From contig BFEA01000629.1 in assembly GCA_003427395.1 (NCBI GenBank), positions 554,723 through 579,113 on the forward strand: a stretch of 24,391 nucleotides of DNA, given 5' to 3'. The stretch is from Chara braunii. Taxonomy: Eukaryota; Streptophyta; Charophyceae; Charales; Characeae. Position numbers and translations under genes: made by a program. Positions 9,090 through 19,200 of this stretch are shown here, piece by piece (the first letter of the stretch is position 1; each line of letters begins with the position of its first letter). The notes under the pieces were generated by a model. It did no database searches. It was not told the origin of the DNA and saw only the letters and a program-made list of their open reading frames with translations.

Positions 9090-9821
9090 CGATCCGTCTT
9101 TATAACCCGACCCGGGCGTGCCACATAGTTGGGAGTGGGTTCGTGTTGATCGAGCGATTTACTTCCCCACCTTTAATCCTGCCTTACACTGACCTAACGG
9201 TGTTGCCCTGGTCAGCTGCGCACGCCGCATGGCCGGCAACAGTTTAAATGTCGGTGGTGTTGCCAAGGAGACTCGTGTTCGTGGCGACGGTTGATCCTGG
9301 GGTACGAAGGGGTTACTCGATTCCCTTAACTTTCCCACAACGCGCCGCCCGTTTTTGAACCTGGGTCCCATCAACGTGTCCGACCTCAGGGCAGCCCGTG
9401 CCGTGCCGTCCACACGGACTCGACGAGTCTCACAACGAAGCCTGAACGCGTTTTCGGGGCCTCTCCCCCCAAGGGTCGGGCGAACCATGCGCCTTAGGGA
9501 ACGGAACTCTATTCCCGTCGGCTTCGTTTCTCTTCTCCCCTCTCCTCTCATTTTTCTTTTTTTTATTTTTTCCTGAAAGTGATGACGGTCGAGCCATAAG
9601 CCACCGTTCTCCTGTCATCCGCCTTCGACGACAGCTCAAACCCCCATCCAGGTACCTCGGGCTGAAGCAACGGTCCCCCGTTTCATCCGGGTGACTTAAC
9701 CCCCACAGCCAAAAATCCTTGGCCACACACCTAAAAACTTTGATCGGCGTCCGAAGTACGGAACGTTGTGTGAGCGTGAGGTTGGTATCAGTGCATCACA
9801 GACTGAACTGCAGTTGCAAAC
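9090..9821 (-). repeat. Diverged repeat copy B (minus strand), LTR-like
   Basis: On the minus strand it starts at 9821 with GTTTGCAACTGCAGTTCAGT and keeps the landmark order of copy A: GTGTGGCC near 9730, an A-rich tract about 250 bp in (about 9545-9572), AGAGGCCCCGAAAACG near 9450, a TGGGACCC...TTCAAAAACGGGCGGCGCG block near 9340-9375, and TTATAAAG at 9098-9105. It is shorter than copy A between start and TATA (about 0.72 against 0.89 kb). It could be an LTR of the same family in the opposite orientation. Confidence 0.4.
9098..9105 (-). promoter_or_regulatory. TATA-like box on minus strand
   Basis: TTATAAAG on the minus strand, preceded by GC-rich CCCGGGTCGGG. It points toward the plus-strand TATA at 8181, so any transcripts from the two would converge. 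No coding frame with a domain follows it. Confidence 0.3.
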
Positions 9822-9840
9822 GCAGACTGCATTGTAAACT

Positions 9841-10785
9841 TTAAAGTACCATTACATCATACATCTGCCCCAAGGTGTCAACAAGAAAACCGCACCACTT
9901 CGGAGGCCGGCTCAAACCGCTCTTTTTTTTTCTCACAACGACATCCTTCGTCTCGCGGCCCCTCTGAGCTTTGCTTATGACGATAAAAACTTCTGCAAGG
10001 CTGGGGCCGTGTACTTGAGGTTTAAGCAAAAATTGAAAGTTTCTTTCCCTCCCCCCTTCCAAAACACAGTATCTGTTGGGGCAGTAGTCGTATCATATCT
10101 TATCCTGAATTCTTTATTTTGTTGTTCGTGGAATTGTTGGCCTTAGCCATATGAGTCATCAACGTTTTTTGCAAATCACATATTGCAATTATTCGCTTGC
10201 AATACTTTGTAGACTAGCTATTACCGTGACAACTCAACACACCTGACCTCAATGTTGTGTGAGACAAAACGAACATCTGGTGGGTTTTCGGGGTGGATTC
10301 GTGGCTGAGTGCCCCTATGACCAACCTCACCATATGTCAAGTGACTCGAAGTGAGGGGACTATGAACATTCACTCAGGAGGTCATGTGGAAACACCTCCT
10401 TCGAAGATGGGCATTATCTACCTTTCCTAGCAACATCAGTGCGCACCCCACAACAACATAAACCCCATCACCCCACCTCATGCTGTGACAACGTGTCTAG
10501 TTACACTGAATATCTTGAGGTTCTCTTTGTTGTAAAAAAAAGGAGTAAACGAATGAAAGCAAATAGAGAAAGATTGACACATTGGCTTCTTCAACTGATC
10601 TTGTTAAATATCCTATTTTTTGGGCATATGAATGTAGGAATAGAGGGGGTGTTGGGGAAAACGTTGAAGGTGCAGTATAGTTATGCCATAGTTTATGTGT
10701 ATCCTACCTTTTCTCCCAGTACACAATGTTAACACTCCTTTGAAGGTCGATAACACTTCCACCATAATGTATTTTTTTTTACCAT
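9841..10785. other. AT-leaning region without recognisable gene
   Basis: No domain, RNA gene or clear repeat is seen. A minus-strand frame of about 70 codons (9841-10062) lacks an ATG. A stretch resembling a splice acceptor (CCCCAACAG) lies upstream of it on that strand near 10075, so an exon cannot be excluded, but I recognise nothing in the peptide. Confidence 0.5.
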
Positions 10786-11007
10786 GCATCATCCAAGTTC
10801 CTTTCAAGCGGTGATGTGTTCTGGGTTTGTGTGAGTTCGCTCCCCCACTGTATTACAACTTTGTGTTCTGTTTTACCCTGCATCAGGTGAGTTGTTTCTC
10901 ATTGTGTGACGACTTTGTGTTATTTTTTACTCTGCATCATGTGAGTTCGTTTCAAACGGTGATGTGTTCATTGTTTGTGTGCATTCGCTACCCCACTGTA
11001 TCACAAC
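10786..11007 (+). repeat. Imperfect tandem duplication, ~148-bp period
   Basis: Blocks starting GCATCA at 10786, 10880 and 10934 share pieces. The first and third match best: TTCAAGCGGTGATGTGTTC against TTCAAACGGTGATGTGTTC, then GTTTGTGTG, then CCCCACTGTAT-N-ACAAC. They lie 148 bp apart; the middle block is shorter and shares only the GACTTTGTGTT portion. Confidence 0.7.
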
Positions 11008-11522
11008 AGAAAAATTCCCACGAGAAATATAAGTTGAAAAAACATTCCATAAAAAATCAAATTCTTCATATTTATAAATTTTCATTCCAATTTTCATCCT
11101 GTTCTAAAATTTTTAGTTTTGTTTGATAGGTTCCCGTCTAAATATGAGTTTTCCCTATCAACCACATATATTTGTTCAAGATGGAATGCAAGTCTGGACG
11201 AGTTTATGAAATTTTTTAATCAAATTTTCATACTTCTACAACAAATATCTTTTAATTTAGATTGGATTAACCTATTAATGACTGAAAATCCTTACTTAGA
11301 ATGATAGTCCAATTAAAATATTTTATGAACTCATTCAGACTTTCATTCCATCTCTAACATGCAGTCCAAATAAAAAGGGGTACTCTATTCTTGGAATAAA
11401 AGTTTGCAAGTAAAATGGAAAATTTTCAAATTGGAATGACATTTTTGAAGATGGAATCAAAATTCAAAATTTAGATTGTTATTTTACTATAGAATGATTA
11501 TTTAATTTTAGGAAATTTTTCC
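11008..11522. repeat. AT-rich foldback (MITE-like) element, ~515 bp
   Basis: The ends AGAAAAATTCCC (11008-11019) and GGAAATTTTTCC (11511-11522) are imperfect inverted repeats. Inside, 11177-11213 (GGAATGCAAGTCTGGACGAG region) is inversely repeated at about 11316-11352 (reverse complement GGAATGAAAGTCTGAATGAG), and ATTCCA-containing blocks pair between the outer arms. It has no coding capacity. I could not find a clear target-site duplication, so the exact ends and the superfamily remain open. Confidence 0.5.
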
Positions 11523-14500
11523 ATTGCACAGATTTGTAGGCCTCCTAACAGGGATTTCATCAAACAGACTTTGTTTTTTTTTTAACAAAATCAAAACACC
11601 AAAACATGTTATTCGTTAAAACAACACATGACTTTGTTTCTTATTTTATCATGAATTTGAAGTACGTCAGCATATCGTTCAGGTTACCATATATACGCAA
11701 TGACATGTTGTCCGTCCTTTGGACCATCATCACATACTTGCCTATATCAGTGAACCATCGCCTAACTTCAAAACAATGTTTCCTTATGTGATTATGGTAC
11801 AACCTTGTCTAACTTAACTGCACCATCAGCGGGCAACGTAATATTTCCAATTCAAATGACATTGTTCAATGGATCTTTAAAAAATGACAAACTCGATCAT
11901 TATAGGCGATTCAAGGTGAACAAAAATGGCTAAAGATTGACCAAATCAAAGACCAGACAACTGCAATCCATCAATGCCCTAGTCATCGGACTTGATTTGT
12001 CGACCTGCGTCTTTATGAATTGCAATTGTTTGGTGTTTGACCAATGCGACAACACCCCTGTCGAGTGCAGATAAATGAGAAATTCATTAAAAGGGGCCTA
12101 CTAAAATACAAAATGTAATAACCATTTGGAGGAAGGATAAGGAACCCCTTCAGATCGAAAGGTACCCCCAACAACATATTAATCAATTCGATGTTGTTAG
12201 AAGTATGCCACTATCAAACTTCAACAAGGCAGTAGCCTGACTTCATGAAGTTGGGTCGAAACCTCACGTCAATAAGTTAGGCAATAGCCTAACATTCATA
12301 TATGATCATTTCGATTTAAGGTTCTATAGACTATATTTCTCTTGTCCACCGCCACATACTTCCCTATCCACAATGTCATAATATTGATTCAGATGTTGAA
12401 CTTTACACTTACGCATTCAAAAGGAATTTTGGAAATCCCACATACACATCCCTAAAGTGAACTTTAAGCCAAAACCTAACTTAGCATTACATGCTTTGTA
12501 TTTTTTTGATTGGTCACGAAAAGTTTACGTCAAATACACTGGAATGTATGTGGCTACTGTTGACTAAATCATACTACATTCAAAACCTATAGTGTTCGCA
12601 ACGACGTGCAAGCGTTACGCGCTGTAATACGCGGTTCCCGATGAATTTCTAAAAAATTTAGACACGGTTTGTTAACACGCTAGTAATTGTTTTGGTTCAC
12701 CATCAAAAGTATACCTTGTGGCATGGTTTACATAAATTCACTTCCGATTGACACATAAAAAATGTTTATGAAGTACAATTGCTTGGGAAACTTAGGCTTT
12801 TTTTTTTTATCATCTCGTGGACAATCTGGTGGCCCAGGGTCTTTTTATTGGCAGTCGACCGCCTCAAACCCACTTCAGTTGACGGTAGGCTACAACCTAA
12901 CCTAACTTAGGAATGACATATAAAAGTTTTTTTATGAATTTCAATTGTCGGGGACGTTGAAATTACACTTAAAGTTGAATTACACGTACAAGAGTGCGTT
13001 CCAAAAAATAATCTGCAAAAGTAGCAAGACGTAGCAAGCATGAGACCATTACTTGCGTGGATGCATATGACTCGTTTTCATACGTTCTTTTGCTGTAATT
13101 GACCCCAATCGCGCTGTCATAGAATGAGAAGAAGTCTTTGTGTGACTATTCTCCTTCCTATAGTGTTTTTGTTTGTGTCCCTGTCGCAACGACCATGTTA
13201 GCGCGATGCGAAGCGTGGAGGACATCCGCTCGTTTACCTAAATCCTGCTCAATTTTGTTTTTATGAAGTTTTGCCGAAGTTTTGTTTTAAGTTCACTTTT
13301 TGGGTGGTCTATAGCCTAAGGGCCTTATTAGTTTTGTGGTTGGTCGGCCTTGTACGACCTTCTTCAGTTTCAGTTAGGTTACAACCTAACTGAAGTTCAA
13401 AATGTCACATCAAGGATTTTTTTAGGTCAATTTTTTTTGAGACTCTTAAGTCTTTCTTTGGGTTCATTTACTATGAAAAGAAAGGACCAGAAAAAAAAAC
13501 GAACACATTTGAACACAACAAAGCCTATGCGTGAAAACGTAATTAGCATAGGATTCGTGAAAAAAAATTAAAAAAAATGTTGGGTTTGAACAAAATTTAT
13601 TGAAGATTCTAAAAGTACAGTATTAATGTCTCCTGTAGCACCAAGATTCCACGTGAAGTAAAATAACTTCAATAACAAGGCAATTTTTTAGAACCACTGG
13701 AAGTGGCGAGGAAAAAGACATGTTTTTTCCTACAAAATCACTAACAAGCGAAACACGGTTTATTAAGGAATAAAAATATGCAATTTTTTTATTGTTTGAA
13801 AAAATCATGTGTATAGTACTCCTATAAGTCATGTAGCATGGTGAACGTGTTCGATGGTTCGTGAGAAGACTGACATGTTATCTTGTTCGTGACTACATTC
13901 CCCTTAACATGTTCTCACTTTTATGGACAACTTTTCCTTTTTTTATAGTTTCTTAATTTTTTTTTGGATTTTTATTTTTAACTTGGATTTGACTAATAAT
14001 TTGCACATGCATCCGTGGCAAAAGTTGTTTGTGGTATTATTTTTATATCATATAATTTCATAGATTGTTTTTACTCTTAGCTTTAAAATTGTTTTATAGG
14101 AATTTATAATGTTGAGAACGACGTATCGTCCTATACGTGAATATTCACTAAAAATATTTTTTTTATAGTTTTTGAGTTCGCGCAACAGTTTTTTTATTGG
14201 AGCTCTGCTGTTTGTCGGTCTGTTGGAAATCACTTATAGTCCTATGATATGACTTTTGCCAGAAACGGTTTTCTAACACATTTTTAAAATCGCTTCATTT
14301 TTAGCTCGTTTTTTTGCCCCGGCTCTCAACAAAGGATTAAATACGGTGTTCTTTTTTTGTTAAATACAACTATTTCACTTCCACGATTTCACTCTATACA
14401 AAATGCTGGGTTTTATAGGTTTTGTTGGTTTTTCATGAATCCTTTGTTAATTATGAACAACAATGTAGAACCGTATAAACGAATTGAATTTTAAAGATAT

Positions 14501-15100
14501 ATTGAAAACAATCGTTTTCAATGACGATCAAAAATGTTCTTCACATATCGTTCATGATATTGTATCGAAATCAAAGTTCACTTGAGAACAATGACTCCTA
14601 TCTTTTTTCGAGTAACGGGAATATCATTATAAGAGAAACGAAATGCTAGTCTAGCTCAACGCTTTAAAATGAGAGCAAACATTAACATTAATACTCCGCG
14701 ACTTGCTTCATCATCCTTTCTAGGAACCTCATTTAATATTACTCTCGTTTTTAAAGACTTACACGTATTTTGCAACCGAAGACTTAATGCTTCATCATCG
14801 AGGTAACACGAAATGATGCTTAATAAAGGCATCGAAAATTGTATAACTCCAACTACAAGGTGAAATGAGTCGATCAGCTCCAACACATTGTTTAAGAAGT
14901 TTATGGATAAAAAAACCTAATGGTCATTATCTTTATGTACAAGTATAAATACAAGGTCGTATGTCGGTACCACACAAAGTATAGGTAGATAAGTTGGGTA
15001 CTCGATGCCGAGCAAGAGAACACAAAATTGACATTTTAGAGACCTAGTAGTTGTAAATTAGGTTTAGGCGGGTACAAGTCAAGAAGTCTAAGTCTAGGGC
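11523..15100. other. AT-rich intergenic or intronic DNA, nothing recognised
   Basis: About 3.6 kb with many A/T homopolymers. The reading frames are short and low-complexity, and no domain, tRNA, rRNA or retroelement motif is seen. Short CCTAAC/GTTAGG motifs recur (near 12285, 12470, 12895 and 13375) without forming an array. Given its composition it could equally be intron or spacer. Confidence 0.5.
13369..13394. repeat. Perfect short hairpin, 12-bp arms
   Basis: TTCAGTTAGGTT (13369-13380), a two-base loop AC, and AACCTAACTGAA (13383-13394) form a perfect inverted repeat. No T-run or gene neighbour indicates a function. Confidence 0.8.
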
Positions 15101-15613
15101 CTGTACGGGCAATATCAGAGTCTGCAATGATGTTTTCCTCTGAAAGGGAGGAGGTACCGGTTGCTTGGAGGTCGCACGACCTGAAATTCATCGCCTAAAA
15201 GGCAAGCAATCCGCTATATCTCTTGGAGGAGCAAAGAATTCCTCCTAATTCTACATTGTGCAAGTTTGGTGACACACTTTTTAGAGTGCTGGCTGGAGCA
15301 GCGCCGCAGTGGAGGAAGGAGCGCCCAGGTCCCCACCATGGCTACGGTGGAGTAACATGAATTGGAGAGGAGGAAGATGAGGACTAGAAAGAGGGAGCAC
15401 CGGAGGTACAGTAACTGACATGGTTATGGTGGAAACCATCTTCATCATCTTGGTGGGCGCTGCATCTTGAAGGCCCCGTATGAGGTAAAGCTACATCAAA
15501 AAGCTTTGAGGCATAGTCAGGCATGACAGCCTGAACTAGAGCAGCCATAACGGCTTTGAGTTGTCTTTTGATTATATGGGAAAAACCCTAGCAGTCCGCC
15601 ATAACCTCAACCT

Positions 15614-15865
15614 TCAGGAAGATAAAATAGAAGGGTGGCCATGTCTATCGTTGAACCACATATTGTACTTGCAGTAAAAGAGGGGATTCAAACATTGACT
15701 CAGGCTCAGCCATTCAAGAATATTATTATTATTTATTGTTTGAATACGACAGGAGGAGTGAAAAAGGAGGAGAGTGGCTAGCGACAAGAAAAAAATAATT
15801 ATCATTGGTCTTTGTTGGTGTATATCTTCTTCTTCTTCTTTCCCTCTCACCTCTCTCAGGTTCAT
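15614..15865 (-). CDS. Hypothetical 83-aa ORF with hydrophobic stretch, doubtful
   Basis: An ATG frame on the minus strand. An acidic N-terminus (KEEEED) derives from a GAA/TTC microsatellite, and a hydrophobic run follows (MIIIFFLSLATLLLF) that could act as a membrane anchor if translated. Asn repeats come from an ATT/AAT microsatellite. The dependence on simple repeats argues against a real gene. It lies 50 bp downstream of the other minus-strand frame, which is the only reason to keep it. Confidence 0.12.
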   Translation of the reverse strand: MNLREVRGKEEEEDIHQQRPMIIIFFLSLATLLLFHSSCRIQTINNNNILEWLSLSQCLNPLFYCKYNMWFNDRHGHPSILSS

Positions 15866-15914
15866 TCAGATGTTTTGCAATTGGAATGGCGAGATTTGAC
15901 TTGCTACCCTAATC

Positions 15915-16298
15915 CTAAGCTAAGTGGTTGAGGGCACGACTTTCTGTTAGGGTTAGTTCGACATTGGGAAGTGGAGCAGCGTGGTTTAGGCCAGCTGCCC
16001 CCATTGGCACCTGGCAGGGTCGTGCTGGGTCAGCATTGACCTTCCAGGTTGCTTGAGAGTGAGTTTGTGGTGGCGAGACATTTTGTGAAGACTTCATGCC
16101 ACAGTTTGAGAGAGGAGATAGTGAGAGACAATCACACATGAAATCGGATTCATGGGAGACACTTGGCGACTTCAGGGCTTCCCTCGAGTAGGCAAGCTTG
16201 AAAGAAAGCAGCCATTCTACATCTATGGACTGCAAGTTGCTACTTTGTTGTTCAACATCGACACGTAATCCGTCGTTGCATTTGGGTGTTGGAGTCAT
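15915..16298 (-). CDS. Hypothetical 127-aa ORF, uncertain
   Basis: An ATG-initiated frame on the minus strand starting MTPTPKCNDGL and ending at TAG 15915-15917. It is fairly long for its surroundings and not low-complexity, with several Cys, Ser and Pro residues. I see no signal peptide, membrane segment, repeat or known motif, and I do not recognise a family. No TATA box or splice signal was identified with confidence. It could be an exon of a host gene, a fragment of an old repeat, or chance; I lean to chance or a fragment. Confidence 0.2.
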   Translation of the reverse strand: MTPTPKCNDGLRVDVEQQSSNLQSIDVEWLLSFKLAYSREALKSPSVSHESDFMCDCLSLSPLSNCGMKSSQNVSPPQTHSQATWKVNADPARPCQVPMGAAGLNHAAPLPNVELTLTESRALNHLA

Positions 16299-17725
16299 AC
16301 CTTTTTAGGAGATACGAGGTCAGAAGGATCATATGTGTAGGGGTAGCATTTCAGGGGTCAGAAGGATCATATGATAGGGGGGTGGGTTTTATTCATCCTA
16401 GACCTCAGGCCACTTAGGTAAGTGTCGTGCATCAAAGGGATGCCCATATGTGTGTGCATAGTATTGATTGTCATGTTGGGGTTATTATCGGTTTCTTTCC
16501 TAAATTCCTACTACTCTGCGGTTTTGATTATGTGTTTGAGTTTGTGAACTACTTAACCACCTGATGGGTGGAGAAATGAAGGATCTTGCTTTGGATGTCG
16601 AGTCCTTTTACTAAGCTTAGTCGTTTCATCTCTCAACGGTTGTGGTATGTAGAAAAATTCTATTCGAAAAATGAAATTCATATTTCAGTACGGTAGAGGC
16701 AGAAAGTAAGTACAGGCAAAAAGTAAGTCCACGTGAGGTTTCTTTCGGTTGGGACGCGACCATGGCCTACGTGAGACCTGGCCCACGCAGGGAGGACCCC
16801 TTGGACCAAAATCTATTAGACCTTGGTTCATTGTCTTTTTAACTGCGATTCAGAGTTTGTTCTTTTGGTTATAATACTAACTGCCGAGGGGATGTTTGCT
16901 GAGACGTTCCACATGCTTTTATTGCACCGTTTGTGGCTTGACAAACGCCTGCCACCTTGTACACCACTCAATTCTCCATTGTTGCTTGTCGTCACTCATT
17001 GTTTGGTTTTCGGTATATTCACAGAACTGGTCAGACTGTACTTCAGGGGATCTCGTATTCGGACTAATCAAGTTGATTCCCTGGATCAGACCTCGAAACA
17101 ACAGATGCAAGACACGATTCTTTCCCTTTGTTTATAAGTTATGAAGCAATGTGTTTGCCAATAATCGTGTTAAACACGATGATCAAGAGGTTACCAATAC
17201 GCTTGCAATAACTCGTTACTCATCGACAGCCAAAGTAAATTAAACACCCACACCCCCGTTAACATTCAAACCAACAAGACCCCCTTGGAGCCAAACCAAC
17301 AAGACTCCCCTTGAGCTTGAACTTTCCTGAAAGAAATTCGGGGTATATTTGTAAGGTATGTGGCATACTGCGCAGCCACACGGGCCTGCAGTGCCCGACC
17401 AGCGTTTTTAGCCTAAAAGCCTGAAAACAAGGGCTTACAGGCCCTGTGTCGTTTCAGCCTGGAAACCTAAAAAAGAGGGTCTTCAGGCCCTATGTCGTTT
17501 CAGCCTAAAACAGGGTCTTCCAAGCCCTGAGTCTTTTCAGCCTGAAACAGAGGGTCATTTTCAGACCCTCGTACGATCGACCTCCCCTGAAACTTAGGCA
17601 CCAGACCAGGGTTTTAGCACATACCACATTTGACCTGTTTTCAAGACAACCCTTGGTTGAACTTCAACGCTAGGGTCTGGCACGTTTTGGCATTTGCAAG
17701 AACAACCTCCTGGATGGGCCAACAC

Positions 17726-17733
17726 TATATAAG
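17726..17733 (+). promoter_or_regulatory. TATA box of right element 5' LTR
   Basis: TATATAAG in the context ACACTATATAAGGCTGGCCC. The matching place in the 3' LTR reads TTTATAAG (23918-23925). Position mid-LTR and conservation in both copies support it as the core promoter defining the start of R. Confidence 0.7.
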
Positions 17734-17935
17734 GCTGGCCCGCCCTACAGGCTGCAGACAAACACGAGGTAGTATATAGGAACTTCCCAGGCACTTCACG
17801 TGCAGGAGGCAGGAGGCAGTCTTCAGGATTCGGCAAAAACACTGTGGAGGAGCGCTACGGTCGTAGTAGTAGCGTTAGCAGTAGCCTTCAACGCTGGGCA
17901 CTATCAGGAGCTAGAGTAGTAGTGGAGAAAGAGAG

Positions 17936-18269
17936 AACTGTCATTTCGTCAAAATGGACATCTTTTTTTTTTTGAACGAAATTGAAAATGATTTTTTTTG
18001 CCAAAAACTCGTCAAAATTTGTTGTTCTGGAGGGTCCAGCGTTTGAACCCCCTGGTTGTACATGGACCTAGCTTGAGACCAGGTACCTCCAGGCAGTCCT
18101 GCCTGGAGGTGCTTGGTCTCAAGCTAGGTCCATGTACAGCCAGGGGGTCAAGCGTTTGTAAAATGCTGGACCCTAAGGAACAACAAATTTTGACGAGTTT
18201 TCGACCAAAAAACTCAGTTTCAATTTCGTTCAAAAAATAAAAAATGTTCATTTTGACGAAATAGTCGTT
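17936..18269. repeat. Foldback/MITE insertion inside the 5' LTR
   Basis: A nearly perfect hairpin. The arms run about 17943-18096 and 18099-18262 around a 2-base centre; the inner 12 bp ACCTCCAGGCAG / CTGCCTGGAGGT pair perfectly. Outer ends read ATTTCGTCAAAATG and CATTTTGACGAAAT, possibly extended to AAC...GTT at 17936 and 18269. AGAG flanks both sides (17932-17935, 18270-18273) as a candidate 4-bp target duplication, but the site is GA-rich, so this is ambiguous. The 3' LTR lacks it (empty site about 24121-24132). It is non-coding, and a transcript would form long double-stranded RNA. Confidence 0.88.
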
Positions 18270-18818
18270 AGAGATGGTTGGCGGAGGCCAGGGAGACTTA
18301 CCTGTGGCGCCATAGCTCCAGCTTCGTCTTCGATGTACCTGCAACAAGGCGCCACCTTCAGAGGCTAGTACCAGATTGAGAAAGAGAGAGAGTTCTTCTT
18401 CTTCCTTTTCTAAGTCCACCATCTCCTCCTCCCCCTCTCGCACCTGACTTCTCAGTATCTGCAGACAACGAGAGAGAGAGAGAGATTTGGGTCCAGACTT
18501 GACATTGGGATTCAGACATTTGACCAGGGATTATTTGGGACCTGTACCGAAGACTTGGTGTTGACGACATTCCCATCTTCCCCTCTTCTTCGTCTAACCC
18601 CCCTCTTCTACGTATGTGTATGGTTGGGGACTGGCGCATTCTTCCTGTGTGAGTGCCAGACCCTTTCGGACCATGGAATGATGATGATTTATGTCTGGTC
18701 TGCATGGCAACATTGATTGTTTGGATCATTGGTATTTAAGCCTTCCACTGTGCTATCTTGTACGATGTGAGAGAGGTCGGTTCTTGTTCCGGTCTGCACC
18801 TTTACAGTAGCGACAGTT

Positions 18819-18830
18819 TGGTATCGGAGC
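18819..18830 (+). other. Primer-binding site, initiator tRNA-Met type
   Basis: TGGTATCGGAGC differs at one position from TGGTATCAGAGC, the usual primer site complementary to the 3' end of plant initiator tRNA-Met. It lies three bases after the LTR end, where minus-strand DNA synthesis should start. Confidence 0.9.
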
Positions 18831-18882
18831 GGACCTCTCAATCAGAGGATCCCCCCAATCAAGTAGCCAGCTTGCTTGATCT

Positions 18883-18927
18883 ATTGATTGTTGAATGATT
18901 GATTGATTGATTGATTGACTGATTGTT
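18883..18927. repeat. ATTG/TTGA microsatellite in leader
   Basis: Tetranucleotide GATT units with a few interruptions, immediately after the primer-site region. Confidence 0.85.
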
Positions 18928-18994
18928 TATTAGTAAATCAAGTAGGACTTCGTCAAATCTCTACAATTTTTTTTTTTCTCGCAACAAATATCTC

Positions 18995-19200
18995 AAAAAT
19001 TTTGATAACAACATTTTGTTTTATGTGAAAATTTCTGATATTAACATTTCGTTTTATCTGAAAATTTCTGATATTAGCATTTCGTTTTATCGGAAAATTT
19101 TAGATATTAGCATTTCATTTTCACGCAACAAATATCTGAAAATTTCTGATAGTAGTATTTCATTTCTATGATATTAGCATCCGAAAATTTCTGATATTTG
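18995..19200 (+). repeat. 33-bp tandem repeat in the retroelement leader
   Basis: Units beginning AAAATTT start at about 18995, 19028, 19061, 19094, 19139 and 19184. The first three periods are 33 bp and the next two 45 bp. The consensus contains AAAATTTCTGATATTAGCATTTC. Because 33 and 45 are multiples of three, the repeat yields an 82-codon open frame with ISDISISF-type repeats (18923-19171); I treat that as a by-product, since it begins inside simple repeats and resembles no Gag. Confidence 0.85.

Larger units (their letters stand above)
7281..9840. other. Non-coding, mid-GC region, probably old repeats
   Basis: No recognisable protein domain is found on either strand; the open frames use non-ATG starts, low-complexity tracts or both. 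The region holds A-rich tracts (about 7415-7470 and 7543-7600), a 21-bp motif repeated at 7341-7361 and 7468-7488 (TCTCG-N-GTGTGGCCGAGG core, 20 of 21 identical), TATA-like boxes facing each other, a GA microsatellite, and what looks like an inverted pair of one diverged repeat family. Confidence 0.55.
15101..17360. other. Moderate-GC region before right element, no firm gene
   Basis: Composition becomes less AT-rich than in the preceding 5 kb. Several minus-strand frames fall at 15410-16298 but show no known domain. Small direct repeats occur: an 18-bp GGTCAGAAGGATCATATG copy at 16318-16335 and 16356-16373, and AGGCA(G/A)AAAGTAAGT twice near 16700. The region ends at the 5' boundary of the right-hand retroelement. 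Confidence 0.5.
17361..18815 (+). repeat. 5' LTR of right element (1455 bp incl. insertion)
   Basis: It starts TGGCATACTGCGCAGCCACA, matching 23553 onward, and ends CGACA three bases before the primer-binding site. Without the foldback insertion at 17936-18269 it would be about 1.1 kb. U3 carries four degenerate units beginning AGCCT at 17410, 17456, 17502 and 17539 (spacing 46, 46, 37); the 3' LTR has the same spacing at 23602, 23648, 23694 and 23731. The TATA box is at 17726. The R/U5 part holds a GA run near 18471-18485. Confidence 0.93.

Noticed and set aside
12880-13394. Possible telomere-type (CCTAA) repeats
   Set aside because: Only one to three units occur at a time, scattered over hundreds of bases; there is no array.
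16374-16389. Purine tract ATAGGGGGGTGGG after a direct repeat, considered as the PPT of a third LTR element
   Set aside because: No LTR-like TG boundary with a second copy and no pol motif lies nearby.
16823-17137. 104-codon plus-strand frame with hydrophobic residues
   Set aside because: It overlaps another frame of similar length, has no domain, and its start is probably not an ATG; it looks like chance.
18923-19171. An 82-codon plus-strand frame with Ile/Ser/Phe repeats, possibly a small repetitive protein
   Set aside because: It is produced by the 33-bp leader repeat, whose period is a multiple of three, and it starts within simple repeats; it has no Gag features.
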